Source: Saccharomycopsis fibuligera x Saccharomycopsis cf. fibuligera
Taxonomy: Eukaryota; Ascomycota; Saccharomycetes; Ascoideales; Saccharomycopsidaceae
Length of the DNA: 64,000 bases
Direction: 5' to 3'
Assembly: GCA_001936135.1 (NCBI GenBank)
Contig: CP012818.1
Span: 930,001-994,000, forward strand
The translations under genes were made by a program, and so were the position numbers. Within the stretch, counting starts at the first letter, position 1, and each line of letters starts with the position of its first letter. The notes under the pieces are model-generated. The model was not told the DNA's origin, made no database searches, and saw only the letters and a program-made list of their open reading frames with translations. Of the stretch, positions 1 through 10,582 are shown piece after piece.

Positions 1-596
1 AATGCTTTATCCGCATAAACCACTCCAGCAAATGAATCAAGTACACCATTCAATCCAGAAACTTTGCCTCTTTGCAGCAACGGGTCCAATTTATCGAACC
101 AGCCAGTGATCTTGGATCTCTCAATATCTTCAGGATTATTGATATCATAGGAATAACTGCGTAATCCAATCTTACTGAAATTCTCCAAGTTGCGTTCTTC
201 TTCGCCGCTATCAATATCGTCTAGACGAATGTATCCCGTATTTTTGAAAATCAAACCCTCTTTTGCTAACTCTTCAGGCAAGAATGCAGCTTTTTGAATT
301 TGCTTATTCCATTCATAATACTGCTTGATGCTCTGTACCGCAAGATTTTGATAATGAAGTTTGTCCACATAGCTTGCCCTTACTAATTTGTTTAAATCGG
401 TCGAAGCGGCATCAGCGCCTCTTAGTGGATTGAAGAGATTGTTGTGATAGTTGCTGCGATCAAAGACGATAATGTTGGTATAGCCCCTTTCTGCTAGGTG
501 AAGGGCGCTGCTGAGGCCAAAGGCACCAGAGCCAATAATTATTATTTTGGCATCGGTATTTTGCGGTGGTGACGGTAGTGATGTTTTAGTGGCCAT
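1..596 (-). CDS. FAD-dependent amadoriase (fructosyl amino acid oxidase)-like protein, 3' truncated by window edge
   Basis: This is the N-terminal 198 codons or so of a gene that continues beyond base 1. It starts at the ATG at 596. Near residue 20 the protein has a Rossmann FAD-binding loop, IIIIGSGAFGLSSALHLAERG, followed by an acidic VFD end to the second strand. The next conserved segment reads GADAASTDLNKLVR, typical of fructosyl amino acid oxidases (amadoriases) and related sarcosine-oxidase-like enzymes. These enzymes oxidise glycated amino acids to free amino acid, glucosone and hydrogen peroxide. No PTS1 signal can be judged because the C-terminus is missing. Its neighbours are a dioxygenase and a Dal5-family transporter, which suggests a nitrogen- or carbon-scavenging context. 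The family assignment is good. The substrate is inference, and a related amine or saccharopine oxidase remains possible. Confidence 0.72.
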   Translation of the reverse strand, partial: MATKTSLPSPPQNTDAKIIIIGSGAFGLSSALHLAERGYTNIIVFDRSNYHNNLFNPLRGADAASTDLNKLVRASYVDKLHYQNLAVQSIKQYYEWNKQIQKAAFLPEELAKEGLIFKNTGYIRLDDIDSGEEERNLENFSKIGLRSYSYDINNPEDIERSKITGWFDKLDPLLQRGKVSGLNGVLDSFAGVVYADKA

Positions 597-1335
597 TTCA
601 AGGAGGGGCGTGTGGCCTAAGTGTGCTAGAATGAAGAAAGAAGAGTGAAAATAAGAGGAAATCAAAGATGTATATATTTGAAAATAATTGACACAATTGT
701 GAAAGTGTTATTTCCACACATGTTTTCAGTGATTTGGTTCGTGATCCAACAAAACAGAAACAATGAATATGTGCATCCCCGGGGTGTCAAAAGATCTAGA
801 GATATCGATTGCACCACCGCATCCACAGTTGTGCCAATCTCTTCCCGCTTATCTATCCAATGAATCTATCCAATGTAGCGCTTTCGCCGAGTATCTACCT
901 GTGGTATATTCTACTGTGCATGAAATTGTCCTACAACAATGCAAACAAATGCTGGACAAAAAAGCTAAGCTAATCTAAGCTAAGCTACATTTAAGATACC
1001 TTGGTAATTCGCCTGAGTTTCCACATTGAGGAAATCGACTGTGGCGTCGCTGATGCCGATACTAATTATGAGCCGCTGTGGCTCAAACACCGGGAATTAA
1101 TTTTATATTGTAGCGACCAATATTATAGACTAGCTATAGTTATATTCTAAAAGTAAGGCAAATGCACACTCTTAAGCAAAGTCCAACAGTTTTTTGATTT
1201 TTGAAGTACTTAACGAGTCTTTTATGTGTATGTTTATATGTATATATATACACCTATAAACGACTTTTTTATCTTTTTGTGAAATTTCTACAGATTGTGT
1301 TTAGCAATGTGAACATGCTTGTTCCAAAAGCTTCT
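597..1335. other. Intergenic region, no gene seen
   Basis: This spacer holds the promoter of the oxidase (minus strand) and the 3' flank of the dioxygenase gene. Two overlapping short open frames at 645-978 have no recognisable domain and are treated as chance. A small AAGCTA/ATCTAAGC repeat cluster sits at about 961-987. A TATA-rich stretch with TATATATATA lies near 1240. Confidence 0.6.
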
Positions 1336-2433
1336 TCAATCAGCTTTCCAAACTTCAAACTCGCCTTTGTCAACTCTATCCCACATACTAACAATAACAC
1401 TTCTTGCACCATCAGACCACGGTAATCTCCCATGGCTCACTTGATAATTATCCACGATTGCAATATCCCCCACTTGCCACTGATGTGCATAGCTCAACTT
1501 GATACTTTCTTCAAGTACTGTTTCAAGCCAATCTTCATCGATTGGCTCATTGTTATCATAAGTTACTTTTTTTGTAGCGGCTGTAGCAGTAGATGCACTT
1601 TGTTGCTTCTTTTTAGTTTTATAGTCGTAGTAAAACGTAGCTAAAGAGTTGAAAAACACAGGATATTCTTGCCCTGTGTATGGATTCTTGAATTCACGAA
1701 TTGGTTTAGTATGCTGATGCACAATCAAGTTATCATCTTCGTCCCACTCATAGTCCTCACTGACTGTCCTAACAACAATTTCTTCAGCTTTTTGCTTAGC
1801 TGTAACCAAATTGTCATCATTTTGAATCTCCCGGCCAAAACAGAAATAGTCACTCCATGCAGTCCTGTTATTGCTGATATTTTGCCAAACTTGAGCCATA
1901 TAAAGACCATGTTTGGACAAGTTGGTTAACAAGTCAGGCACCTTTGCAAACAACTGGTTGAAAAACTCACCTCCGTGCACAAGTGGAGTGGCTCCACCTT
2001 TGGTGGTTTTGTCATATTTGTTACAAATGAAAAATAAAGTGGTCGGATACTTGGAAAAGCGGCTGAATTCGTTATGTTGATGGATTGTCAAGTCTGAGGG
2101 GCCTTCATTAGCAGTAGTTATGAGATCTGTAAGAACTGTGCGTTTGGCCAAACTGCCATTTTGTTCGAATGGCTCATGATTGCTATGTTTGCCAATTGCT
2201 TCAACAAATTGGGAGAAAATTTCAGGGTCAGTGGTGTTGGTGTTACGAAGAACCACCGCACCATGAGTAGCAAGTTGCTTGTTGAAGAAGTTTTCTTGCT
2301 TTGCTTTGGTGGCAAGAAACTCAACTATTTCTTTTGGTGAGTAACCTGACTTGTCGAATTGGTAAGCAACAGGGAATTCGTTCCCGTTGACAATGTGTGC
2401 ATCAACAAGTGGGACTTTTACCAATTGTACCAT
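1336..2433 (-). CDS. TauD/TfdA-type Fe(II)/2-oxoglutarate dioxygenase
   Basis: A 365-residue protein starting at the ATG at 2433. It has the double-stranded beta-helix signature of the TauD/TfdA (clavaminate synthase-like) family: a first metal triad His120-Asn-Glu122 in IHQHNEFSRF, and a distal His334 in DNYQVSHGRLPW. Arg344 follows ten residues later and would bind the 2-oxoglutarate carboxylate. The metal ligands use His-x-Glu rather than the commoner His-x-Asp, as in several members of this branch. The enzyme would couple oxidation of a small molecule to decarboxylation of 2-oxoglutarate. S. cerevisiae Jlp1 in this superfamily releases sulfite from sulfonates, but the substrate here cannot be read from sequence. 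No signal peptide is visible, so the protein is probably cytosolic. The gene is transcribed divergently from the transporter at 3848, sharing a 1.4-kb spacer. Confidence 0.8.
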   Translation of the reverse strand: MVQLVKVPLVDAHIVNGNEFPVAYQFDKSGYSPKEIVEFLATKAKQENFFNKQLATHGAVVLRNTNTTDPEIFSQFVEAIGKHSNHEPFEQNGSLAKRTVLTDLITTANEGPSDLTIHQHNEFSRFSKYPTTLFFICNKYDKTTKGGATPLVHGGEFFNQLFAKVPDLLTNLSKHGLYMAQVWQNISNNRTAWSDYFCFGREIQNDDNLVTAKQKAEEIVVRTVSEDYEWDEDDNLIVHQHTKPIREFKNPYTGQEYPVFFNSLATFYYDYKTKKKQQSASTATAATKKVTYDNNEPIDEDWLETVLEESIKLSYAHQWQVGDIAIVDNYQVSHGRLPWSDGARSVIVSMWDRVDKGEFEVWKAD

Positions 2434-2765
2434 AATTGTTGGATTGAGTTGGAAACTGCGGAGATATTGGTATTAGCAAGGGTTTTCGTAAATATAAATC
2501 TGATATAATTCTAAAGTGTCACAAAGTGTGCCAGTGCTTCCTCCCTGGGATGATAACCTCAGTACACCATCGCTATGCTGCCTATCTCCAGAGCGTTAAG
2601 AAAACCGAGCAGTATATATACACAATAATGGAGCCACACTTAATTTTAGGCCCAGCCAAAACAATAGAAAAAGGCCAAATTATCCTATTCTGTTTCAACA
2701 ATTGGCTAATTGAACGAATACTTGGCTACTTACTTGCAATTGACGAAACACACATTTTGCGATTA

Positions 2766-2808
<43 letters not shown>

Positions 2809-3847
2809 GTGGTTTGATTGGACTATCTCTTGATCTGATAACAACTGTAACTAATACAGTGCGCTTAGCAATAATGAGCACATCACCACACTGCATTTGC
2901 CAAAATGCATGCATACAATCGCGCATGCAGCCAGAAAAAGCCAGGTTTTTGGGAATATATATCATGCATAGTGATATGTTAATGTTACTTAGAAAGTTTT
3001 CAGATTAAAACTAATTGTCTTTCTAAATCTTCGTTCTTCAGTGATGGGAGGCTACATTAGCAGTTGAAAATTTTAAGCCTGCTAGCTTGTTGGCTCGCCT
3101 TTACTACTGATACTAGCCAGAGATGTGAGACAGCCTTATGTAACCAGCTCCTTTTTCAATCAGGTAACTAAACGGAAAAACAGAAAATGACATACAACTT
3201 TCTTGTTTTGATAGGGTATATATCATCAGAGAGCTTCAAGTTCAATACTCACAATTCTTACGAGAGCTACTAAAGTGAACTTTTCTATCTGCTGAAACCA
3301 ACTTTTTTCTTAGTCCATAGTTTTATTTTTTCTAAACAGTAAAAAAATTTCCTATATAATGTTAACAATCACATTGCTTCTTATAATCAGCATGAAATCG
3401 AGGCATGCAAATGCAGAAGTAAGCATTATTTTATGTCAAAGATGCAGCACAGAAGCCGGGCTTTTCATGTCTTGATGCTTGAGGCGCGTCTAATTGCGAG
3501 TACGCACATGAGCCATACTTCACAGTTAGTCATTCTATGAAAAAACGATTAGAAAAATATTGATCTTCTTTACAAACTTAAGAAAACTAAAAAAAAAAGA
3601 AAAAAAAAAAGAATGGATATTGGGATTTAAACATACTTATAAGCAGTGATATTTCACGGACTTTTCATCTGTGCATTGTTTATGGTTTAGCAGTCTGTAC
3701 CCATTCTTTTGTGCTTGTGTACCCGCTACATATATTTTTTGGATTTTCCCCAGACGGACTTTCCTTAATACCGACTAGTCTGCTAACATTTTTATTTGTT
3801 TTGATTTCTTGGCGGAACTTGAAACAAAATATTGGTCAGTTCAAATA
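2434..3847. promoter_or_regulatory. Divergent intergenic region of dioxygenase and MFS transporter
   Basis: A long spacer for such a compact genome, between two divergent metabolic genes. It contains a 38-base A tract (2769-2806), a cluster of GCATGC motifs at about 2905-2931, and several GATAA or TTATC words that could bind GATA factors. An open frame of 160 codons across 2526-3008 runs through the A tract as polylysine and has no domain, so it is not called as a gene. Shared regulation of the two genes is inferred from layout only. Confidence 0.45.
2769..2806 (+). repeat. Poly(A) tract of 38 bases
   Basis: An uninterrupted run of A between the divergent dioxygenase and transporter genes. 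Tracts of this length exclude nucleosomes and vary by slippage. The exact length may not be reliable in an assembly. Confidence 0.9.
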
Positions 3848-5509
3848 ATGTCAATTTCTCCATCACCTTCCAACAGGGCTGTCGAGTTCAATCGATCTAG
3901 CGTGGACTATGCCCAAAAGTCTTTTGACAAGACAGGAAGCAAGCCAGTTGTCACTGAAGTTGAAAATGATTCAGTCAATAATGCCAAAATTGATTATAAA
4001 AAAGCCGACAATACCTTGAAATTTCTCGAAGAACATGACCCTGAGTTTGCAAATGTGGAGTTTACCAAGAAAGAAGATCGCCAGCTTTCTAGAAAAGTGA
4101 ACTACTATCTCTTACCATTGCTTTGGGCTGTCAATACTATGCTTTTCATTGATAAAACAACGCTTAGTTACTCGTCCATTCTTGGTCTTTTTGATAGTAC
4201 AAAAATCAGTACAAGCCAATTTGATGACTTGAACTCAATTTTTTATGCCGGTTATATTGTCGGCCAATTGCTTAATTTTGGTTTGCAAAAGTATAATTTG
4301 GGAAAGTTTATTACATGTATTATTTTCATTTGGTCCGTCTTAATCTATGCACACTGTGGAGCTGATAGTTTTGGTGGACTTGTGGTGCTACGTCTTTTAC
4401 TTGGCTTTACTGAAAGTATCGTCCTACCAGCTTTAGAGATCACAATGCTACAATTTTATACACCAATTCAACGTGCTACAATTCAACCAATCTTTTGGAT
4501 CAGCTGTGTTGGTCTGCCAGTTATTATTGCTGGGTTTGTGGCTTATGGTGTACTCCATGCTACTAATGCTTCTATTCCACCATGGAAAATCTTTATGCTC
4601 ATCAACGGTTCATTAACTTTAATTCTCACCGTGATTGTTGGGTTCTTCTATCCTGGGGATCCATCGGAAGCTCGATTCTTGACTGCTAAAGAGAAGTATT
4701 TTTTGATTAGAAAAGTGCAACGCACTAGTAAGGCAGCCATCACTCAACATAATATCAAAAAATATCAAGTTATTGAAGCACTCAAGGATCCAATCACATG
4801 GCTTTTCGGGGCATATACTTTTTTTCTAATGTTAGCCAACAATTTGAACATGCAGCAAAATTTACTTGCTGTCAGTTTAGGTGCCACGCAACTTGGATCT
4901 ACTTTAATTGCAGTTGCTAGTGGCGGTTTCTCTACCGCGTATGCAATCTTTGGCTCTTTTTTGATTCACTATTTTCCTAATAATTCTTTTTGGATGATTC
5001 TTGTGGGATGCATTCCTTCAGTGGCTGGTGGCATTTCTATGGTTACTATTCCGTGGGATAATAAACTCGCCTTATTAGCAATGTTAGTTCTTGCTGCAAA
5101 TACGTATTTTCTCGCATATATTGTTGGTTTAGGCTGGTCGACAGCTTCATGTGCCGGAAATACCAAGAGATACGTGCGCCATTTGGTAGTCTTTTTCTTC
5201 TATGGTATTGCTAACGTTGTTGCACCTCAGCTTTGGAAAGGAAACCAAGCTCCACGGTATTATGTTGCTTGGAGTGTGCAGATTGTACTTGCGTGGGTTC
5301 TTGCGCCAGCAATTGCTGGTGTCATTACTTTAGTATTGAAACAGAGAAACAGAGAAAGACTACAGTATATTGAGGAGCATAGAAATGCGTTGGTGGGAAC
5401 AGTGGTTAAATTTGACGAAAAAACTGGACAAAAAGTTGATGAGAAGGTTGACATTGCCAACTTGGATTTGACTGATTTGGAAAACAAAACATTTATCTAT
5501 CCATTGTGA
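3848..5509 (+). CDS. Dal5-family (allantoate permease) MFS anion transporter
   Basis: The first in-frame ATG is at 3848 and gives 553 residues. An upstream TTG extension is not needed. The protein has a hydrophilic N-terminus of about 80 residues, then roughly twelve membrane segments. The early motif NTMLFIDKTTLSYSSILGLF lies at the first transmembrane segment and is typical of the anion:cation symporter (ACS)/Dal5 branch, which includes Dal5, Thi73, Seo1, Tna1 and Yct1. FYPGDPSEARFLTAKE in the central loop is another hallmark of this family. The C-terminal 50 residues are charged and cytosolic. Known members import allantoate, nicotinate, cysteine or vitamins. The substrate here is not decidable. 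The divergent dioxygenase suggests the pair may take up and degrade one organic acid or sulfonate, which is an inference. Confidence 0.85.
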   Translation: MSISPSPSNRAVEFNRSSVDYAQKSFDKTGSKPVVTEVENDSVNNAKIDYKKADNTLKFLEEHDPEFANVEFTKKEDRQLSRKVNYYLLPLLWAVNTMLFIDKTTLSYSSILGLFDSTKISTSQFDDLNSIFYAGYIVGQLLNFGLQKYNLGKFITCIIFIWSVLIYAHCGADSFGGLVVLRLLLGFTESIVLPALEITMLQFYTPIQRATIQPIFWISCVGLPVIIAGFVAYGVLHATNASIPPWKIFMLINGSLTLILTVIVGFFYPGDPSEARFLTAKEKYFLIRKVQRTSKAAITQHNIKKYQVIEALKDPITWLFGAYTFFLMLANNLNMQQNLLAVSLGATQLGSTLIAVASGGFSTAYAIFGSFLIHYFPNNSFWMILVGCIPSVAGGISMVTIPWDNKLALLAMLVLAANTYFLAYIVGLGWSTASCAGNTKRYVRHLVVFFFYGIANVVAPQLWKGNQAPRYYVAWSVQIVLAWVLAPAIAGVITLVLKQRNRERLQYIEEHRNALVGTVVKFDEKTGQKVDEKVDIANLDLTDLENKTFIYPL

Positions 5510-6113
5510 GTAACTCACAAATACCTGTATTTAGTGATGATTGTCTTTGTTTTATGAGTGCTGTGTTTGCTTTTTACTTTTCGTTTTTTCTTTGTGGCGT
5601 TTTTATTTATATTGTTTTTTCTTTATTTTCTGCCGTATTGTCTTCTTTACGTTTCGCTCACTCTTGGTAGTTTAAACTCCATTTATATTCATTTTGGAGA
5701 TAGTACTTTCCGCATTGGGCATTGGCGCCGGGTGCGCGGGGGTGTAGCATAGTTGCATAATACAGACAAAAAGAAAAGAATGGGTGCAGCTTAATCTCAC
5801 TTGTGCAGGAGCTTTTCATTTCTTTTCTGGGGCACTTTCCTGCACTTCTTTCTTTTCCTTTACGATGGGGTATCTAAAATATATCTTAAGATATATATAA
5901 TAAGGTAGCTATTCCTCCTAAATACCACACTCGTTTTTGCGGCTGTTGTTCCTTCTGTCGTTTTTGCTGCTGCTCCTTCTTTCGTTTCTAGATCGTCTCT
6001 TATCTGTTCCATCTGCATACTATTGTACCTCATTTTAAGCTATCATTCTGATCTGGTTAATCTACCACAATACGACCACCCCACTGCCAAATCATAGCTG
6101 ACAACACACAAAG
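5510..6113. promoter_or_regulatory. Promoter region of LRR gene with 18-bp palindrome
   Basis: The spacer contains pyrimidine-rich DNA and a perfect 18-bp palindrome at 5879-5896 (ATATATCTTAAGATATAT). The palindrome lies about 220 bases before the LRR start codon and overlaps a TATATATAA box. A short open frame at 5558-5752 is T-rich and has no domain. No other gene is seen. Confidence 0.5.
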
Positions 6114-9100
6114 ATGACTACCGCCGAGGAAATACTTGAGCGCATGCCTAACTTGGACTTCTTACATCACAAAAAGTATAAGAGAGAATCAAGTGATCCA
6201 ACAGTTAGCGTTTCCGGGCTTTTTTTCTTTCCACCGGAGCTCCTCTTCAAGATTGTCGATCATTTGGACTTGCCAGCACTCAAAAACCTCTTTGTAGCCC
6301 TTAGTCTCAAAATCAGCGCTCACCGCTTACCAGAACCACCACTATCTATTCAAAACTCTCCTTTGGCTACTCTTGTCAAGTCACTTGTGTTTCAAAATGT
6401 CCACTTGGTGCTACTTAACGACGACATTGGTGGTATGATTGCCGGTCCCTTTCACGTTATCGAGTTGAACGGGTCCGATCACCCTGTGCACTTCTCTTGC
6501 TCCACGCACTCCAGCAGCATCATCAACATAAATTCCAACGGCAATTATACAAATAATGCTATTAACAACAATACGGAAGAGCAAGAGCGCTTCATTGGCG
6601 ATCCTAACATTGACCACTTTCATGAAGAAGTTGACCGCTTCCCTACAGAAACAGAACCAACGGCATCAACGAACTCACTTTGCGATCCTTTCAGAAATAG
6701 CCATTGCTATAGGTTCGTGAATCAATGTGGTCCACGTTTCGAGACTACCGCGGTTCATTATCGCCACATTGCTGAATTGATGCCTTATTGTGGCTTTATT
6801 CGCTGTCTAACTATTGAGTGTGGCGACGGGTTGCGAGGAATTCGGATTGCTGATCATGATTCTCACAATGGCAGCTCATACTCTTCAACAGTATCGTCGA
6901 CTTCATCAACGCCTTCATCAGCTTCATCATCAATGTCATCGTCATCGTTAATGAGCAGCTTTCTCTCAGCTGAAGATATAGCCCCTTCTTACTTTTCTTC
7001 TCTGGAATCTTCAAATAACAGCAGCAACGTGAGATTGTCTCCTGACAGCGCGAATCGCGATGCCGAGATGGGTCAGCGATGGCGCCAGCTTGCGGAAACT
7101 AAAATGGAAGAAGAGAATGTTGCCGCAGCAGTTTTGAAGCTCTTTGCCAGATGTGAAAATTGCGACACGTTAAAGGTGCCTTGTCTTGGGGCAACAAGAA
7201 TTCTTGGGGAAAATATTGCTACGATTCTTGGCATTTCTCGTGAACATTATTTAGAAAGGGGAAATGAATCTTTGCAAGATATTTTGAGGTGGGGAAATTG
7301 GGGCTATGATTCTGATATTAGTACTGTTAACTCTGGCAAAACTGCTGCCCGAATTGTCGGTGAAATTGAATCTGCTCTCTGTGATTCGGTTTTCTCTAAA
7401 GTTGAACACTTAGTGACTTGCTTTGATTTGCGCATTATTTCCAAGTGCAAGAATCTCAAGACTTTGGAAGTCTTTGGAGATGAAAACACCCGCTATATTA
7501 ACAACCTCGACTTCTCTGATATCAATAATCGCTACTTTGCTACTTTGGATCCTGATAACCAAGGTGGTAAGCATGTTCATTTTGCTATTGCTGCGTGCCT
7601 TCCATCTTTACGGTACCTTAAACTTTCCAAGTGTGATCTAGAGGATTTATTTTATGTCAGCAATAGGGCTTCAGAATTGAGTATTTTTTTGGATCAGGAT
7701 TCTTCTGATACTAACGATGATATTAGTAGCAATAGCTACAGTTCGGTTAATTTGCGACGCTCTAATAGGATTGATATCAGCAATGGAAAGCCTCTACCGA
7801 AGTCTCTAGCTTCCTTATTTAGCTATCCTCAGCTTGAAAAATTAATAATTTTGAGAAAATCTTGTGCTGATATTTCATTTGTTGATTATTTTAATGCTCC
7901 AAAGTTGAAACATTTATTTTTACCTCGCAGCAGTATTTTCGAGCGTGGCAACAACAACCCATTTAATATCTTTGATAAAAACAATCCTGATTCTTCATCT
8001 TTCAAACAATTGGAATCACTTAGGCTTAATGGCAGATTCATTGATACTATTCCATTTGGGAATTTAGGAATTACTTTTTCTGAAGAGACGTACCTTTCAC
8101 CTATTCCATCCCCATTCCCATCTTTCTGGCACTATTTGCCAAGGTTACGATTCTTGGATTTGGGTAACAACGGTATTTCAAGACTCAGAGATGTTCAACT
8201 AGCAGAATCTGGTTCCTCCAGTTCCAATCCTTTTGAGTCATTAGAATACTTAATCTTGTCGCATAATTTTCTTGGTGATTTTGAGGTTAGAACAGTGGCC
8301 AAAATGCCACAGTTGAAAGTATTGGATATGTCACGCAATATAATTAGTGAGATTCCACAACGCTTGGATAAACTAATGCCTCGGTTGCAAGAATTAAGAT
8401 TTGTAAGCAATCAGATCAAAGTTATTGAAAACTTGGATAGCCGCGGACATGGTATGCGTTGGTTGAAAAAGTTGAATTTGTCAAAGAACAAAATGACCCT
8501 TATTGATATCAGATGTAGTATGCCAGCATTAGAGGTGCTCGATTTGAGCTATAACTCAATTGAACAAGTCAACGATAATGAGGAAACTGGCTTCTCGAGA
8601 AGAAAGTTGCCAAATTTGCAAGTGTTGAATCTTGCACATAACCGCATTGAAAGTATAAAGGGAGTTGCATGTCTTGCAGGCTCGTTAAAAGTGTTGGATC
8701 TTTCTGATAATCGCATTAATTGCATCAAACCATTGACGTTTCTTGACAAGACCTTGGAAAAGTTGGTCTTGTCAAACAATCATAAAATTAATGATTTTGA
8801 CCCTTTGACACAGCTCATGTCACTTAAAGAGTTGAGTGCAGCTGATTGCAAAATGTCTTGTGTGCCGATTTTCAGTCACTGTCATCTGTTGCAGTATTTG
8901 GATTTATCAAGAAACAAGCTTCTTAATCATCCAGCTTCTAACTACTTTGTTAATCTTGTTTGCAATCGTGAGTACAGCAGCAAAGCCAATAACAGAAGAT
9001 TTGCCCAATTTTTTGAAGCGCCTTCTGTCAAAATTCTTATTTTAAATAATTGCAGTCCTTCCTCATTTCTGCTGATTGGATGGATGTTCCCTAATTTGCG

Positions 9101-9656
9101 TTGTTTGCATCTAAAGTCAAGCTCCATTAGTGATGATGTTTTAGCCAATAACCTTATGCCGCTTTTAGCTACTTTGCAAAATTTGCAAGATTTTAGTTTG
9201 GCTAAGAACCAAATCTCCTCTTTGAAAATCTTTAGTGGTAAAAATATGGGATATATGCCAACTAATTTGATAAAATTGGATTTGAGTCAAAATAAGATTG
9301 AACAATTGATAGGTTATGAAGCAATGGTGAACAAATTACAAAAGCTTGAATGGCTTAGCATTAGAGAAAACTGTCTTTCAGTTCCACTTTTGGATTTGAA
9401 CAGTTTTGCAATTTACAAGAAATATGGTATGTTATTTGGTAATCAGCAAGAAACAGGTATAAATGCTTTTGTTAAGGATCAAAATGTTTGTCCTGCAGCA
9501 TACACCTTGGCTGAGCAGATTTCACTTACTTATAAAAGTACGGGTATGCCGCTCAATCCAACTTTTATATGTGGCCATGTTGGTAGTCAAGGTAATGGTA
9601 TTACTGAAAAACCAATAACAGGCTATAATAATGTGATGCATTGGTATTTTCAATGA
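6114..9656 (+). CDS. Large F-box-like leucine-rich-repeat protein
   Basis: A 1180-residue protein. Residues of about 36-62 (FFPPELLFKIVDHLDLPALK) resemble an F-box, the Skp1-binding helix set of SCF ubiquitin ligases. A Ser/Asn-rich linker with a long serine stretch spans roughly residues 235-310. Leucine-rich repeats run from about residue 490 to 1090. Clear units include LRFLDLGNNGISRL (near 678), LKVLDMSRNIISEIP (near 734), LEVLDLSYNSIEQ (near 805), LKVLDLSDNRINCIK (near 859) and LIKLDLSQNKIEQLI (near 1052). Several units have the LxxLxLxxNxI pattern of the SDS22/typical classes. No kinase, cyclase or phosphatase domain is present, which rules out Cyr1. A substrate adaptor for SCF is plausible. 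It could also be a lineage-specific LRR family protein, and no orthologue is named. Confidence 0.7.
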   Translation: MTTAEEILERMPNLDFLHHKKYKRESSDPTVSVSGLFFFPPELLFKIVDHLDLPALKNLFVALSLKISAHRLPEPPLSIQNSPLATLVKSLVFQNVHLVLLNDDIGGMIAGPFHVIELNGSDHPVHFSCSTHSSSIININSNGNYTNNAINNNTEEQERFIGDPNIDHFHEEVDRFPTETEPTASTNSLCDPFRNSHCYRFVNQCGPRFETTAVHYRHIAELMPYCGFIRCLTIECGDGLRGIRIADHDSHNGSSYSSTVSSTSSTPSSASSSMSSSSLMSSFLSAEDIAPSYFSSLESSNNSSNVRLSPDSANRDAEMGQRWRQLAETKMEEENVAAAVLKLFARCENCDTLKVPCLGATRILGENIATILGISREHYLERGNESLQDILRWGNWGYDSDISTVNSGKTAARIVGEIESALCDSVFSKVEHLVTCFDLRIISKCKNLKTLEVFGDENTRYINNLDFSDINNRYFATLDPDNQGGKHVHFAIAACLPSLRYLKLSKCDLEDLFYVSNRASELSIFLDQDSSDTNDDISSNSYSSVNLRRSNRIDISNGKPLPKSLASLFSYPQLEKLIILRKSCADISFVDYFNAPKLKHLFLPRSSIFERGNNNPFNIFDKNNPDSSSFKQLESLRLNGRFIDTIPFGNLGITFSEETYLSPIPSPFPSFWHYLPRLRFLDLGNNGISRLRDVQLAESGSSSSNPFESLEYLILSHNFLGDFEVRTVAKMPQLKVLDMSRNIISEIPQRLDKLMPRLQELRFVSNQIKVIENLDSRGHGMRWLKKLNLSKNKMTLIDIRCSMPALEVLDLSYNSIEQVNDNEETGFSRRKLPNLQVLNLAHNRIESIKGVACLAGSLKVLDLSDNRINCIKPLTFLDKTLEKLVLSNNHKINDFDPLTQLMSLKELSAADCKMSCVPIFSHCHLLQYLDLSRNKLLNHPASNYFVNLVCNREYSSKANNRRFAQFFEAPSVKILILNNCSPSSFLLIGWMFPNLRCLHLKSSSISDDVLANNLMPLLATLQNLQDFSLAKNQISSLKIFSGKNMGYMPTNLIKLDLSQNKIEQLIGYEAMVNKLQKLEWLSIRENCLSVPLLDLNSFAIYKKYGMLFGNQQETGINAFVKDQNVCPAAYTLAEQISLTYKSTGMPLNPTFICGHVGSQGNGITEKPITGYNNVMHWYFQ

Positions 9657-10536
9657 AGTGAACTGGTTTTTCATTTCTCAGCTTTACTAATTTCCTCTTT
9701 TTTTTTCAAATTTTTAAATGGGTTTTGTAATAGGTAGTTTATGGCTTTTTCCTCTCTTTTTGTTTAAAGCTCGGGGTTTTTCTGGTATTCTTTCTTTCGC
9801 TAAAATTTTCTCATGTTTACATTTTTTGTTCATTTAGCTCATAATCTTCGCTTATTTGGTTAGCTTCTCTTTCGCTTCCTTAAAAATAATTGAATAGAAT
9901 TATTGTTTTCTTCCTTGTTGTTGGTAAAAGCTTGTTTTCTCTTTCTTCTTTTAATTAATTAATCTTTCATATCTGATGTTGTAGTTGTTTGTTTACGTCT
10001 GCATTATATGAAAGTAGATTTTTCATTTCTCATTTTCACTTAATACATTAATATTGTTAGCCTGAATTATAAGTCGACATCTGCATTTATGCATATGCTG
10101 CACTACATGGAATAGTAGCATCGCTACGCAGCCGAGCCACTGCACTGCAAAGTGTATTTTAGTTTTGTGATAATTTTAGTGTAAATTTCCATAAGGTTGT
10201 TGCAGACACTTGTCCTATGTTAGGAGGCGCGCCAGAAATATAGATCTTTCTTTTACTTCTAGAGCATGTCTTATCGAACGCTTTTTTTTTCCCCCTTAGT
10301 AGAAATTGCTCCACCTCAACGTTTATTTTTTAAGTTTTTGCTTGACGATTGAATTGCAGCAAGATGAAGACAGGCAAGATAAAGCTGGCGAGCGAGCGAA
10401 CACGCTAGAGCTTAGTTAATTTGATATTTTGATTAAAAAAAGACAGGAACAGAATTATTAAACATTAGCATTCAAAGGCAACAAAAAAAATTGGAAAAAA
10501 AAAAGAAAGAAATAAAAAAATTCATTGGAGATGACG

Positions 10537-10582
<46 letters not shown>

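Noticed and set aside
645-978. Two overlapping 70-codon frames downstream of the amadoriase start
   Set aside because: They overlap each other in different frames, have no domain, and lie in a promoter.
2526-3008. 160-codon open frame through the A tract
   Set aside because: Polylysine from the homopolymer, no domain, no plausible start context. It is spacer between divergent genes.
10070-10250. GC-richer block considered as a structured RNA gene
   Set aside because: No boxes of snRNA, snoRNA, SRP, RNase P or tRNA could be recognised by eye.
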